Part shown: positions 1 to 8,078 of the stretch, piece after piece
How positions within the stretch are numbered: position 1 is the stretch's first letter
Layout: each line of letters begins with the position of its first letter
From: Bacillota bacterium
Lineage (GTDB): Bacteria > Bacteroidota > Bacteroidia > Bacteroidales > Bacteroidaceae
Direction: 5' to 3'
DNA length: 64,000 bases
Assembly (NCBI GenBank): GCA_023664625.1
Contig: JAMPFD010000001.1
Span: 305,874-369,873, forward strand
The notes under the pieces: generated by a model
The model's database searches: none
The model's input: the letters and a program-made list of their open reading frames with translations, nothing else
Told to the model about the DNA's origin: nothing
Translations under genes and position numbers: made by a program

Positions 1-1
1 A

Positions 2-2803
2 GCCGTATCCTCCGTAAAGAGCGCGGAAATCAAGGAAGCACCTGTGATGAACGCCATGGAAGGCCTGCAGGGACGTATCTCCGGACTTGACATCACCCGC
101 GAGAGCGGCCAGGCCGGTTCCTCACCGACAATCCTGCTGCGCGGCAACCGCTCGCTCAATGCCAGCTGCGCACCTCTTTATGTCATCGACGGCATACAGG
201 GCGGAAACATTGACGACATCAACCCTAATGACATTGAGACAATCGATGTCCTCAAGGACGCTTCCTCAACAGCCATCTACGGTGCCGCAGGAGCGAACGG
301 CGTAATCATCGTCACGACAAAGCAGGGCGTCAAAGGAAAAATACAAGTGGACTTCAACGGATATGTCGGCATCAACGCCTTCCCGTCATATCCTGAAACA
401 TATACCGGGCAGAAATGGATTGACTTCCTTACCGACGGCTTCGTTGCACGCGAAGGCCGCGAGCCGGAGGACATCAACGAGCTGTTCAACGTTGCAGGAC
501 TCTCCGCAGGAGCCGTGGAGGCATATAACCAGGGGAAATGGATCAACTGGCGCGACGAGATCCTCCATACCGGTGTGCAGCAGAACTACTCCCTCTCCCT
601 TAGAGGAGGCACGGAGAAACAGCAGAGCTACCTCAGTGTCGGCTACCAGCAGGAGAAAGGTCTTTACAAGGATGACAAGATGGATCAGATTACTTTCCGT
701 GCCGGTACGACATACAACATAAACAATATTATCAGTGTCGGCTTCCAAAGCACCATGACATACCGTAACCAGAACAAGCGGAACTCACGTCTCTCCAAGT
801 CATTGAACTACCTGCCGCTCGGCGATGTCTATAACGAAGACGGATCGCTCAAGCAGCGCCCTATCGACGACATGAACTCGTACATCAACATCCTGGCAGA
901 CGATCAGCCTAACGCATACGAGAACAATACGAAGAGAACCAACATCAACATAGCTCCATTCGTGGAAATCAAGCCGATGAAAGGCATGCTGTTCAAGTCC
1001 ATGCTCAGCGCAAGTCTCAGCCATAGCCGCGGAGGACTGTGGGACGGACTCGACACATTCATGAAACTCTCCGGCTCATCTGACAACAAGAGAATAGCAA
1101 GCTACAGCTCCGACAACAGCTGGAGCTACACATGGCAAAACATTCTCACATACAACTTCAAGCTTGCCTCTGACCATGACTTCACGCTTACAGGCATAAC
1201 GGAGTATGCAAAGACAAGAAACGAGAACGCACTCGCACAGAATGACCAGTTCGAGTTTGACGGTTTCAAATGGTATCACCTGGAAGGCGGACTCAATCCG
1301 TATGCTTCTTCAAGCTACAAAGAGACAGCAAAGATGTCCTACGCCTTCCGCGGAGCGTACAACTACCTCGGCAAATACCTCCTCTCTGCATCCATCCGAT
1401 GGGACGGTGCCTCACAGCTGTATAACAAATGGTGTGCCTTCCCTGCCGTATCCGCAGGATGGCGTATCTCTGACGAGGCATTCATGAAAGGTACGCGCAA
1501 ATGGCTTGACAACCTTAAGTTCCGCGTAGGCTACGGTGTTACCGGCAATGCCAACATCTCACCTTACGTGACCACTACCGAAGTGACAAACTCCGCTAAC
1601 CAGCTGAACCTCGGAGGCGGACGCGTACAGACATATATCCTTACGCAGAATGTTGCAAACAACGAACTGACATGGGAGAAATCCTACAACTGGAACTTCG
1701 GTCTTGACTTCGCCATCCTCGGCAGCCGCATTGACGGAAGCATCGAGTACTACATGACCGATACAAAGGGTGTCCTGTACAACAGACCTCTCCCTACCGC
1801 CCTCGGACTCTATAACGCAAAGGCAACATACTACAAGATGTCCAACATTGCCAGAATCAAAAACAAGGGTATAGAGATTACCATAAACAGCCGTAACATT
1901 GAGACAAAAAACTTCCGATGGAATACAACGTTCACCTTTGCCAAGAACGTCGAGAAACTGAAGGAAATCAACCTCGGCAACAATGTCACGGCATCTGAGC
2001 TCATAGCCCTGAACCTGTTCATGGACAACCCTGTCAACACGTTCTACGGATATAAGAAACTCGGAATCTGGCAGCTCGGCGAGGAAAATCAGGCAGCTTG
2101 TTTCGGAAGCCAGCCAGGCGACGTGCGCATTGAGACACCGGGACTGGTATGGGACGACTCCTATCAGTACACACGTGACGAAATTGTCACAAATCCTGAG
2201 ACTGGAGAAAGCGAAATGCAGACCAAGACCTATACCGGCGCATACTACAAAGAGGATGAAAACGGCGAGCGTGAGTACTTCACACGTGACCATACCTACG
2301 GCATCTCTACTAACGACAAGCAGATTCTTGGCCATAAGACTCCTGACTGGAGCATAGGATTCCATAACCAATTCGTATACAAGAACTTTGACCTCAGTAT
2401 CATGTGTTCCATGCGCTGGGGACAGATGATTAACGGTGAGCTGCTGTCTTACATGGACAACACCAACCAGCCTGTATGCTACGACTACTGGACTCCTACG
2501 AATCCTACGAATGCGTATCCGCGCCATGAGTTCGGAGCAAACAGCACTGATGCACAGAAAGAGGCGATGCGCTATGTGGACGGATCATTCTTCAAAGTGA
2601 AGAACATCACTCTCGGCTACACTCTGCCAAAGGGTGCCCTGAAGAAAGTGAAGATGTCCAATTTCCGTATCTACGCCACTGTAAGCAATCCGATTATCTG
2701 GAGCAAAAGCGAGATGCTGAAAGGCATGGACCCAGAGAACAACGCTTCTGACAAATTCCCTCTCTACAGGACAATCGTATTCGGCGTCAACGCATCGTTC
2801 TAA
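2..2803 (+). CDS. SusC/RagA-family TonB-linked outer membrane protein, 5' truncated by window edge
   Basis: Outer-membrane beta-barrel that imports a bound glycan or peptide using TonB energy, working with the SusD lipoprotein encoded next. The reading frame is open from base 2, so the first in-frame ATG at 44 is internal. The visible start AVSSVKSAEI followed by GLQGRISGLDI is the family plug-domain entry, and LLRGNRS and YVIDGIQGG are plug motifs. A DVLKDASSTAIYGAAGANGV stretch, typical of SusC, follows. The C-terminus ends in an aromatic residue (VNASF), as outer-membrane barrels do. About 933 residues are visible; full-length members have roughly 1000-1050, so the signal peptide and carboxypeptidase-regulatory-like domain lie upstream. 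It is 43 nt from the susD-like gene, so they are one operon. The substrate cannot be told from sequence. Confidence 0.95.
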   Translation, partial: AVSSVKSAEIKEAPVMNAMEGLQGRISGLDITRESGQAGSSPTILLRGNRSLNASCAPLYVIDGIQGGNIDDINPNDIETIDVLKDASSTAIYGAAGANGVIIVTTKQGVKGKIQVDFNGYVGINAFPSYPETYTGQKWIDFLTDGFVAREGREPEDINELFNVAGLSAGAVEAYNQGKWINWRDEILHTGVQQNYSLSLRGGTEKQQSYLSVGYQQEKGLYKDDKMDQITFRAGTTYNINNIISVGFQSTMTYRNQNKRNSRLSKSLNYLPLGDVYNEDGSLKQRPIDDMNSYINILADDQPNAYENNTKRTNINIAPFVEIKPMKGMLFKSMLSASLSHSRGGLWDGLDTFMKLSGSSDNKRIASYSSDNSWSYTWQNILTYNFKLASDHDFTLTGITEYAKTRNENALAQNDQFEFDGFKWYHLEGGLNPYASSSYKETAKMSYAFRGAYNYLGKYLLSASIRWDGASQLYNKWCAFPAVSAGWRISDEAFMKGTRKWLDNLKFRVGYGVTGNANISPYVTTTEVTNSANQLNLGGGRVQTYILTQNVANNELTWEKSYNWNFGLDFAILGSRIDGSIEYYMTDTKGVLYNRPLPTALGLYNAKATYYKMSNIARIKNKGIEITINSRNIETKNFRWNTTFTFAKNVEKLKEINLGNNVTASELIALNLFMDNPVNTFYGYKKLGIWQLGEENQAACFGSQPGDVRIETPGLVWDDSYQYTRDEIVTNPETGESEMQTKTYTGAYYKEDENGEREYFTRDHTYGISTNDKQILGHKTPDWSIGFHNQFVYKNFDLSIMCSMRWGQMINGELLSYMDNTNQPVCYDYWTPTNPTNAYPRHEFGANSTDAQKEAMRYVDGSFFKVKNITLGYTLPKGALKKVKMSNFRIYATVSNPIIWSKSEMLKGMDPENNASDKFPLYRTIVFGVNASF

Positions 2804-2846
2804 CAGCAAACAGATCTTATAATCATCTTAATAACCAAGGACTATA

Positions 2847-4829
2847 ATGAAAAAACTATTATATATCGGCGCAGCTGTAACGACTCTCGGCATGGCATCA
2901 TGCTCACTTGACGAGACAAACTATTCTTCGCTCGACAAAGATAAAGTCTATACTACTCAGGCGGGCATGAACGCCATAGTGAACTCCTGCTACGAGAACG
3001 TATATTATATGTACGGAAAGGTCGACGGCATCGACCTTATGGAAATGGGAACGGACTTATGGAAAAACGGCTCTCGCAACGGAGGACACGGCGACCTCAC
3101 CAACTATAACGAGAACCTTACTCCAAGTTCCGGTACAATCAAGACTATATGGAATGCCCTCTACGCCATCGTCGGCTATTGCAATACTGCCATAGCATAT
3201 CAGAACCGAGGCGTCAACTTCACGGAAGAGAGCGTCAGACAGAAGGTTGCAGAGGCTTACTTCCTCCGTGGCTTCGCCAACTTCCATATCGTGGAACAAT
3301 GGGGTGGCGTGGTTCTTCAGACAGAATCTTTCGCACAGTCAGGAATATCTTCCGAAAACGGCTACCGCTCTTCTGAGGAGGACTTCTATGAGCTGATAAT
3401 CAAAGATCTCACATTCGCCAAAGATAATCTTCCGCTGACACAGGCAGAACGCGGACGTGCAACAAGGAAGGCGGCATACGCAATGCTCGCGAAGGCTTAT
3501 CTACAGCGCACACGTCTCTATCCTGAAGGCAGTGAGGAACGTAAGAAATATGCGGAACTGGCCTTTCAGACTGCAACGGAACTCATTGACCACGCAAGAG
3601 ACTACAATTGCGGACTCTATGCCAGCACTGCCACAAAAAGCGGTGACGCCATCATGTGGGACGGCGAGAATAACAAGAATAACAGTGAGATACTGTTCAC
3701 CGAGGCAGTTGACCATGAGAGCGCATACAACCCCGAAGGATGGAACCGTGGACGAACTTCACAGTACTACATGATGAAAATAAGTTCACAGGCACAGAAT
3801 TTCGGCGTACAGAGCTCCGGTCTGCGTTACGGCCGTGACAATGCAACGGTATGGAGCCCTACCCTCTACCTCCTCACGGAATGCTTCGAGCCGAAACTTC
3901 CTAAGACAGAAACCAATGCCGAACTTATCAATCTCGCAAAGATTCCTGACGGACAGACAGAACCGGAACGCACCGCTGACACACGTTTTGAACAGGCTTT
4001 CTATTATAAGTACTACGGTGCGCAGCTGACAATGCAAAAGGATGTGCTGGCACGCTACAAGAAAGACATTGACGACCCTTACTTCAGCAAGATGAGCGGA
4101 CGCCGCATAGCATCGTCACTCATAACAGGAGCAAACCTCAACATGCAGTTCCCAGGTGCAAATTTCTATGCTGCGACAAGCAACTCTACATCAAACTATG
4201 AGCGTGAGGATATTCCTGACGCATTGGCATGCTACACTCCGAACTGGGAACTTGACCCTCAGAAGACGGCAGTCAACAAGCGTCTCTGTGTCGGAATCTC
4301 TGACTATTTCAACATGGAGGACAAGAACAGTGACAGCTATGGCGGCGAAGCAACATACACATATTTCCGCAATCTGTTCCCTTCATGGAAGAAATGGCAC
4401 AGTTTCAAATATGTCTACACCAATCAGTACTGCATGATGGACATTCCTATCATCCGCCTTACGGACGTTTATCTGATTGCTGCCGAAGCTTCCATCACTG
4501 CAGGACATCCGGCAGACGGACTGAAATACCTTAATGCTGTGCGCCGCCACGCTGCCGTTGCCGGCGATGCAACAGAAATGGACGTCACACTGAACGAGAT
4601 GACCATCGACTACATCCTTAAAGAGCGTGCACGCGAACTCTGCGGAGAGCAGTGGCGCTGGTATGACCTCAAACGTACAGGCCGTCTCACTTCTGAGTAC
4701 TTGTCACAGAAAGGCATGAACCCGTTCATTACCACTTTCGACAACAAGAAACATACAGTGCGTCCTGTACCGCAGCAGTTCCTCGACCAAATTGCCAACC
4801 CTGACGAGTTCGGAACAAACGGCTATTAA
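2847..4829 (+). CDS. RagB/SusD-family nutrient uptake outer membrane lipoprotein
   Basis: Surface lipoprotein that captures ligand and sits as a lid on the SusC-type barrel encoded immediately upstream. The N-terminus is a lipoprotein signal peptide with the lipobox GMASC, lipidated at Cys19, followed by the acidic SLDE that often follows the Cys in exported Bacteroidetes lipoproteins. Family signatures visible are AEAYFLRGFANFHIVEQWGG (first TPR-like helices), RATRKAAYAMLAKAYLQR, and the C-terminal pair LTDVYLIAAEA and LKERARELCGEQWRWYDLKR. At 660 residues it is slightly long for the family (usually 500-650). The gene is followed by a strong hairpin, which suggests the operon ends here. No enzyme gene follows, so this is a bare SusCD pair rather than a complete polysaccharide utilisation locus. 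Confidence 0.96.
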   Translation: MKKLLYIGAAVTTLGMASCSLDETNYSSLDKDKVYTTQAGMNAIVNSCYENVYYMYGKVDGIDLMEMGTDLWKNGSRNGGHGDLTNYNENLTPSSGTIKTIWNALYAIVGYCNTAIAYQNRGVNFTEESVRQKVAEAYFLRGFANFHIVEQWGGVVLQTESFAQSGISSENGYRSSEEDFYELIIKDLTFAKDNLPLTQAERGRATRKAAYAMLAKAYLQRTRLYPEGSEERKKYAELAFQTATELIDHARDYNCGLYASTATKSGDAIMWDGENNKNNSEILFTEAVDHESAYNPEGWNRGRTSQYYMMKISSQAQNFGVQSSGLRYGRDNATVWSPTLYLLTECFEPKLPKTETNAELINLAKIPDGQTEPERTADTRFEQAFYYKYYGAQLTMQKDVLARYKKDIDDPYFSKMSGRRIASSLITGANLNMQFPGANFYAATSNSTSNYEREDIPDALACYTPNWELDPQKTAVNKRLCVGISDYFNMEDKNSDSYGGEATYTYFRNLFPSWKKWHSFKYVYTNQYCMMDIPIIRLTDVYLIAAEASITAGHPADGLKYLNAVRRHAAVAGDATEMDVTLNEMTIDYILKERARELCGEQWRWYDLKRTGRLTSEYLSQKGMNPFITTFDNKKHTVRPVPQQFLDQIANPDEFGTNGY

Positions 4830-4860
4830 CCGGTTCTGCACTTCCATAAAAACATAATAT

Positions 4861-4899
4861 CATTGACATCCATGTAGTTGAGAGACATGGATGTCAATG
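4861..4899. terminator. 15-bp perfect inverted repeat after the first SusCD pair
   Basis: Arms 4861-4875 and 4885-4899 are perfect complements around a 9-nt loop. There is no U-run directly after it, so it may work as a transcript-end or mRNA-stabilising hairpin. Its position 31 nt past the susD stop fits operon termination. Confidence 0.65.
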
Positions 4900-4971
4900 A
4901 ACAATAGTAAAAAGAACACGTACTTAGTATTAAATTTTGTTAAGTCCTGCTGAATATAAAGAAAATTTCAG

Positions 4972-5056
4972 TACCTTTGTCCTCTGTGAATACCACGATA
5001 TTTATACATTGTTTGCCATAAGGCATATAAGATAATGTGAGACATTGATATTCACA
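4972..5056 (+). promoter_or_regulatory. -7 element and structured 5' leader of the secreted-protein gene
   Basis: TACCTTTG at 4972-4979 matches the Bacteroidetes -7 consensus TAnnTTTG; no good -33 TTTG sits at the right distance. From about the expected start site, TGTGAATA (4985-4992) is complementary to TATTCACA (5049-5056). The smaller pairs CATT/AATG and TGCC-ATAA-GGCA are nested inside, giving a rod-like hairpin of about 70 nt at the very 5' end of the mRNA. A further 77 nt of AU-rich leader leads to the ATG at 5134. It could be a stabilising 5' structure or a regulatory leader; it matches no riboswitch class I know. Confidence 0.5.
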
Positions 5057-5133
5057 GAAGAACAAAGAATTATATGCGACTATTGAACTAACATTTTTAA
5101 CTATATATTATTAACAACAAAAATTAAAGAATT

Positions 5134-5982
5134 ATGAAGAAAATTTTTACTCTTATCGCATCTGCATTGATGACACTTGGTGCTAATGCACAGGTGGTTG
5201 TGGAACCAATTGAACACACATTCTATACAGAGGTTACAGAGAATACTTATGCTGTGACAACGACTCTTGAAGCTGTAACATCAGTATGGGGAGAAGCGAA
5301 TCTGACATGGGGAATGGGCGTAAGACTGCCGGCTGACTATGTACTTGTTGACAATGAGAAAATGACCATGAAAACAGCCGTAGAAAGCACACCTATATAT
5401 TTCTCCGGTAACAAGTGCGGCGATATGCAAAAGGACTTCCCTGAGTATAAAGGCTATATGAATCTCGGATGCTCTTTCCCTCAGAATAACTGGAAGGGAA
5501 ACGAACCTGAAACTATAGAGGAAATCGGTGCACTGTATAAGAATCACCATGGTATTTTCGCTGTTGTTCCTAAGGTTGACGGCACCCTCAGCTTCGGCGT
5601 TTATGCCGGTGACAACTCACGTTCTATCGGCATCATTGACTTTTCTACAGAGGAAGAGATTCTTGACGGAAAGCCAAGCTCTTTTGTTGCATACAACAAC
5701 TTCAGAAATGATGGTGTAGAACTTGATCAAGACGGTAATGTCACTGTAAAGAATGCTCCTGCATATGTTAAAGGTGAAGTAAAGGCCGGCCGCACATATC
5801 TCCTCGTTGGTGGTGACGGTAAGAATCTCACAATGCATCAGGTTAAGTTCGTTCCTGGCACAGGTACAGGTATCCAGAACGTTGAAGCTGCTGAGAACGC
5901 AAAGGTTGCTCCTGTTAAGGTTATTAAGAACGGTCAGATCATGATCGGTGACTTCAACATCGCAGGCCAGCGTGTTAAGTAA
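5134..5982 (+). CDS. Secreted protein with Prevotella-type C-terminal tail, function unknown
   Basis: A 282-residue exported protein. A Sec signal peptide with a likely cut after GANA (about residue 19) is followed by a beta-rich, aromatic and acidic body with no motif I recognise. The last 36 or so residues read IQNVEAAENAKVAPVKVIKNG, then a hydrophobic strand, then FNIAGQRVK. A tail of this design (Ile/Val-x-x-Val-Glu-Ala, Lys-Asn-Gly, then aGqrvk at the end) recurs at the C-termini of many Prevotella exported proteins and resembles a sorting tail, possibly for type IX secretion or surface retention; that role is inferred. It has its own promoter, leader and terminator, so it is a single-gene unit between two SusCD systems, but it could be co-regulated with them. 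The codon use looks like that of a well-expressed gene. Confidence 0.8.
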   Translation: MKKIFTLIASALMTLGANAQVVVEPIEHTFYTEVTENTYAVTTTLEAVTSVWGEANLTWGMGVRLPADYVLVDNEKMTMKTAVESTPIYFSGNKCGDMQKDFPEYKGYMNLGCSFPQNNWKGNEPETIEEIGALYKNHHGIFAVVPKVDGTLSFGVYAGDNSRSIGIIDFSTEEEILDGKPSSFVAYNNFRNDGVELDQDGNVTVKNAPAYVKGEVKAGRTYLLVGGDGKNLTMHQVKFVPGTGTGIQNVEAAENAKVAPVKVIKNGQIMIGDFNIAGQRVK

Positions 5983-6026
5983 TCTCTATCCTACAAAACA
6001 ATAAGGCAACAATGCCTTAACATCTA

Positions 6027-6055
6027 TGGGGAAGCCGCTGTGGTTTCCCCATTTT
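6027..6055 (+). terminator. Rho-independent terminator of the secreted-protein gene
   Basis: A 10-bp stem (6027-6036 with 6042-6051, one G-U pair) with a 5-nt loop, followed by a short T-run. It begins 44 nt after the stop codon. A smaller hairpin, AAGGC-AACAAT-GCCTT, lies just upstream at 6003-6018. Confidence 0.8.
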
Positions 6056-6105
6056 CATGCCCGTTTCTTTCCAAATTCCCTGTAAGGAAGTTTCTTTAGC
6101 TACAT

Positions 6106-6280
6106 AAGTAACTATTGAAAATTATTTTATAGTATAATATTTTCTTACTAAAGCTTGTTCTTTTTGGTAGTTTAGTGCTTGTCACTCAGGCACAATGCCA
6201 GCATTGATCCTTCATTACGCACACTAACCGCCTAAAAAAACAACTGAGTTTTAGTATAAACTAATTTCCAACAGTTACTT
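6106..6280 (-). repeat. MITE-like dispersed repeat, long form, copy A
   Basis: About 175 bp with imperfect terminal inverted repeats (AAGTAACTATTGAAAAT at the left, the complement of AAGTAACTGTTGGAAAT at the right). Its reverse complement aligns along its whole length with the copies at 7057-7309 and 7749-7919, including the internal block GGCGGTTAGTGT and the CATTGTG-CTGAGTGACAAGC motif. It has no coding capacity. Confidence 0.8.
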
Positions 6281-7056
6281 TGCAAGAAGCTTTATCCATT
6301 ATGCATGGCTCCGTCTTTCTCATGTACATTCACACGCACATAACCGTCCGTTCTTTATACCACAAATAGAAACGTAACGTTATTCATCATGCACAAGTCC
6401 TAAATCTATAAAAACACTACTGGAGGAACGCCCAACAAGTATAAGCGCAAAGCCACCAAGATTCGCAAAGAAGGCAGACACATCGTCAAACAGACCATCT
6501 ATACCATGTCCATGCAGACACACCTCGGATAAGTTGGAATTAGCTGGCAATATGCCACACAAACTAAAAGACATGCGCAGAATGCGTCTTACGCATACCG
6601 CAAGGCGACAAACATTGCCAACCTCAACAAATACTTCAACAAACCTGCATGGGTATCATACGGAAGCCGGCAACAAACGTCTCTGCAACTTGGAGACAGC
6701 CATAACAGCAGACTCATACGGACATCCAACACGTTGCACTCCATTCGCCCCTTAGGTTTTCCGCAGAAATAACTGCACGAATAATACAAATAATTTTATT
6801 GACGACCTTATTTTTATAATGTAATAATTTCAAAGAACTCTCTTTGCTTTCGGAACAGTACGTTTCGTCATGCAGTGCAAAGGTACTACAATTGATATCA
6901 AAGACAAAATAATATATGAGTACTGTTAGGAATACAACTTCTATATTGAATCTGCAGATTGTTGTCATGGTTAGGTGTGATTTGAAATTTTGTTGATTAA
7001 CTCATATAGATATTTGACTTATGGAAACTATAAAAAGGCATATCAGATTATTTGCT
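6281..7056. other. Intergenic DNA with a possible decayed coding stretch
   Basis: No intact gene is supported here. From about 6420 to 6750 the plus strand reads like a broken protein: a basic stretch (KYKRKATKIRKEGRHIVKQT) followed, after a stop, by QYATQTKRHAQNAS and RKATNIANLNKYF in shifted frames. This could be a relic of a DNA-binding or transposase-like gene, but I cannot assign it. The rest is AT-rich spacer. Confidence 0.3.
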
Positions 7057-7309
7057 AAGTAACTGTTGGAAATTAGTTTATACTAAAAGCGCAGTTATTT
7101 TTCAGGCGGTTAGTGTACGGAACCGAAGGAGCAATGCGGGCATTGTGACTGAGTGACAAGCACTGACTGACAAAAAAGAACGTTTTCGTTAAGCCAAATG
7201 AGCAGAGTTAAGTTCACTTGAACTCTGCCATGGCGAGAAAAGGTAGAATGAAATTCAACAAGGTTTAGTGAGAAAACATTATATTATAAATAATTATCAA
7301 TAGTTACTT
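7057..7309 (+). repeat. MITE-like dispersed repeat, long form with extra insert, copy B
   Basis: About 253 bp with the same ends as copy A (AAGTAACTGTTGGAAAT at the left, ATTATCAATAGTTACTT at the right). It carries roughly 80 bp more than copies A and C, inserted after the AAAAAAGAACG block. The insert contains an 8-bp inverted repeat, GCAGAGTT/AACTCTGC. Confidence 0.8.
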
Positions 7310-7363
7310 ATGTCTTTGTCATTACATTCTTTGACAATTTTGTGACATGTTTAAACTGTTTGT

Positions 7364-7373
7364 GGGGGGGGGG
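7364..7373. repeat. Intergenic run of ten G
   Basis: Ten consecutive G on the plus strand in AT-rich non-coding DNA. No reading frame crosses it, so if its length varies it would act on a promoter or transcript, not on translation. Confidence 0.6.
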
Positions 7374-7425
7374 TACTTGGTAACTATTCTGAGGACATAA
7401 AACAAATAAATTCCAAGAAAAACGC

Positions 7426-7632
7426 GTTGGCGGAATTAATTTGACTATTATTCGGGTAACTGATGTTATTTTGTTATCCGTTTGTCAAATTTGAAGTGAT
7501 TAAGTGATTATATGATGTCATATTGTAAAAAACAACTCACATAAACCGCTCCTTTGACAAATGGAATAAGGTCGTAGAAATATTATACTGCTGATTATAA
7601 GCAGTTCCTATTTGGAAATTAATTCCGCCAGC
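7426..7632. repeat. Inverted repeat pair bounding a 170-bp AT-rich block
   Basis: The 17-mer at 7426-7442 and the reverse complement of 7616-7632 agree at 16 of 17 positions (GTTGGCGGAATTAATTT against GCTGGCGGAATTAATTT). A second, inner pair, TTTGTCAAA / TTTGACAAA, lies near 7480 and 7552. It could be a small non-autonomous element or an old invertible segment; there is no gene inside. Confidence 0.5.
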
Positions 7633-7748
7633 GGAGGCAAGAAAACAATTCGTTACAGAAGCGGACAACTGAAAGTCAACTCACAAATGAGTGCTTTTGA
7701 CTGAAATTGAAGTTGGCTCCGATTTGTATTGCACTGTAAATCTGTGAT

Positions 7749-7919
7749 AAGTAACTGTTGAAAATTAGTTTATACTAAAACGCAGTTATCTTTGAGGCGG
7801 TTAGTGTACGGGACCGAAGAAGGCGGGCATTGTGACTGAGTGACAAGCTCTAACCGGCCAAAAAGAACAAGCTTTAGTAAGAAGATATTCAATTATAAAA
7901 TAATTTTCAACAGTTACTT
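7749..7919 (+). repeat. MITE-like dispersed repeat, long form, copy C
   Basis: About 171 bp, the best preserved long copy: the left end AAGTAACTGTTGAAAATTAG and the right end ATTTTCAACAGTTACTT are near-perfect inverted repeats. It ends about 80 bp before the terminator of the second SusCD operon. A short open frame that crosses it is not a gene. Confidence 0.85.
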
Positions 7920-8000
7920 TATAATCCTCAGAATAGTTTCCGCACTTGAGGTTACAGCGAGACTTACAAGGATGAGCCCTGTCTGTGGTATTAAAAACAG

Positions 8001-8034
8001 TTGGGGCTGCACTCTAAATAGAGCACAGCCCCAA
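8001..8034 (-). terminator. Rho-independent terminator of the minus-strand SusC-SusD operon
   Basis: TTGGGGCTG (8001-8009) pairs with CAGCCCCAA (8026-8034). Read on the minus strand the hairpin is followed by CTGTTTTTAAT, a short U-run. It lies 45 nt past the susD stop. Confidence 0.85.
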
Positions 8035-8078
8035 CACATGTTATAATAATTTAATTTTCTGCTGATACAGCAATCTTT

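Noticed and set aside
1559-2527. 322-codon open frame on the minus strand
   Set aside because: It lies wholly inside the susC gene on the other strand; the product has no recognisable features and the plus-strand protein is clearly conserved.
7840-8046. 68-codon frame
   Set aside because: It runs across the MITE-like copy C and the SusCD terminator.
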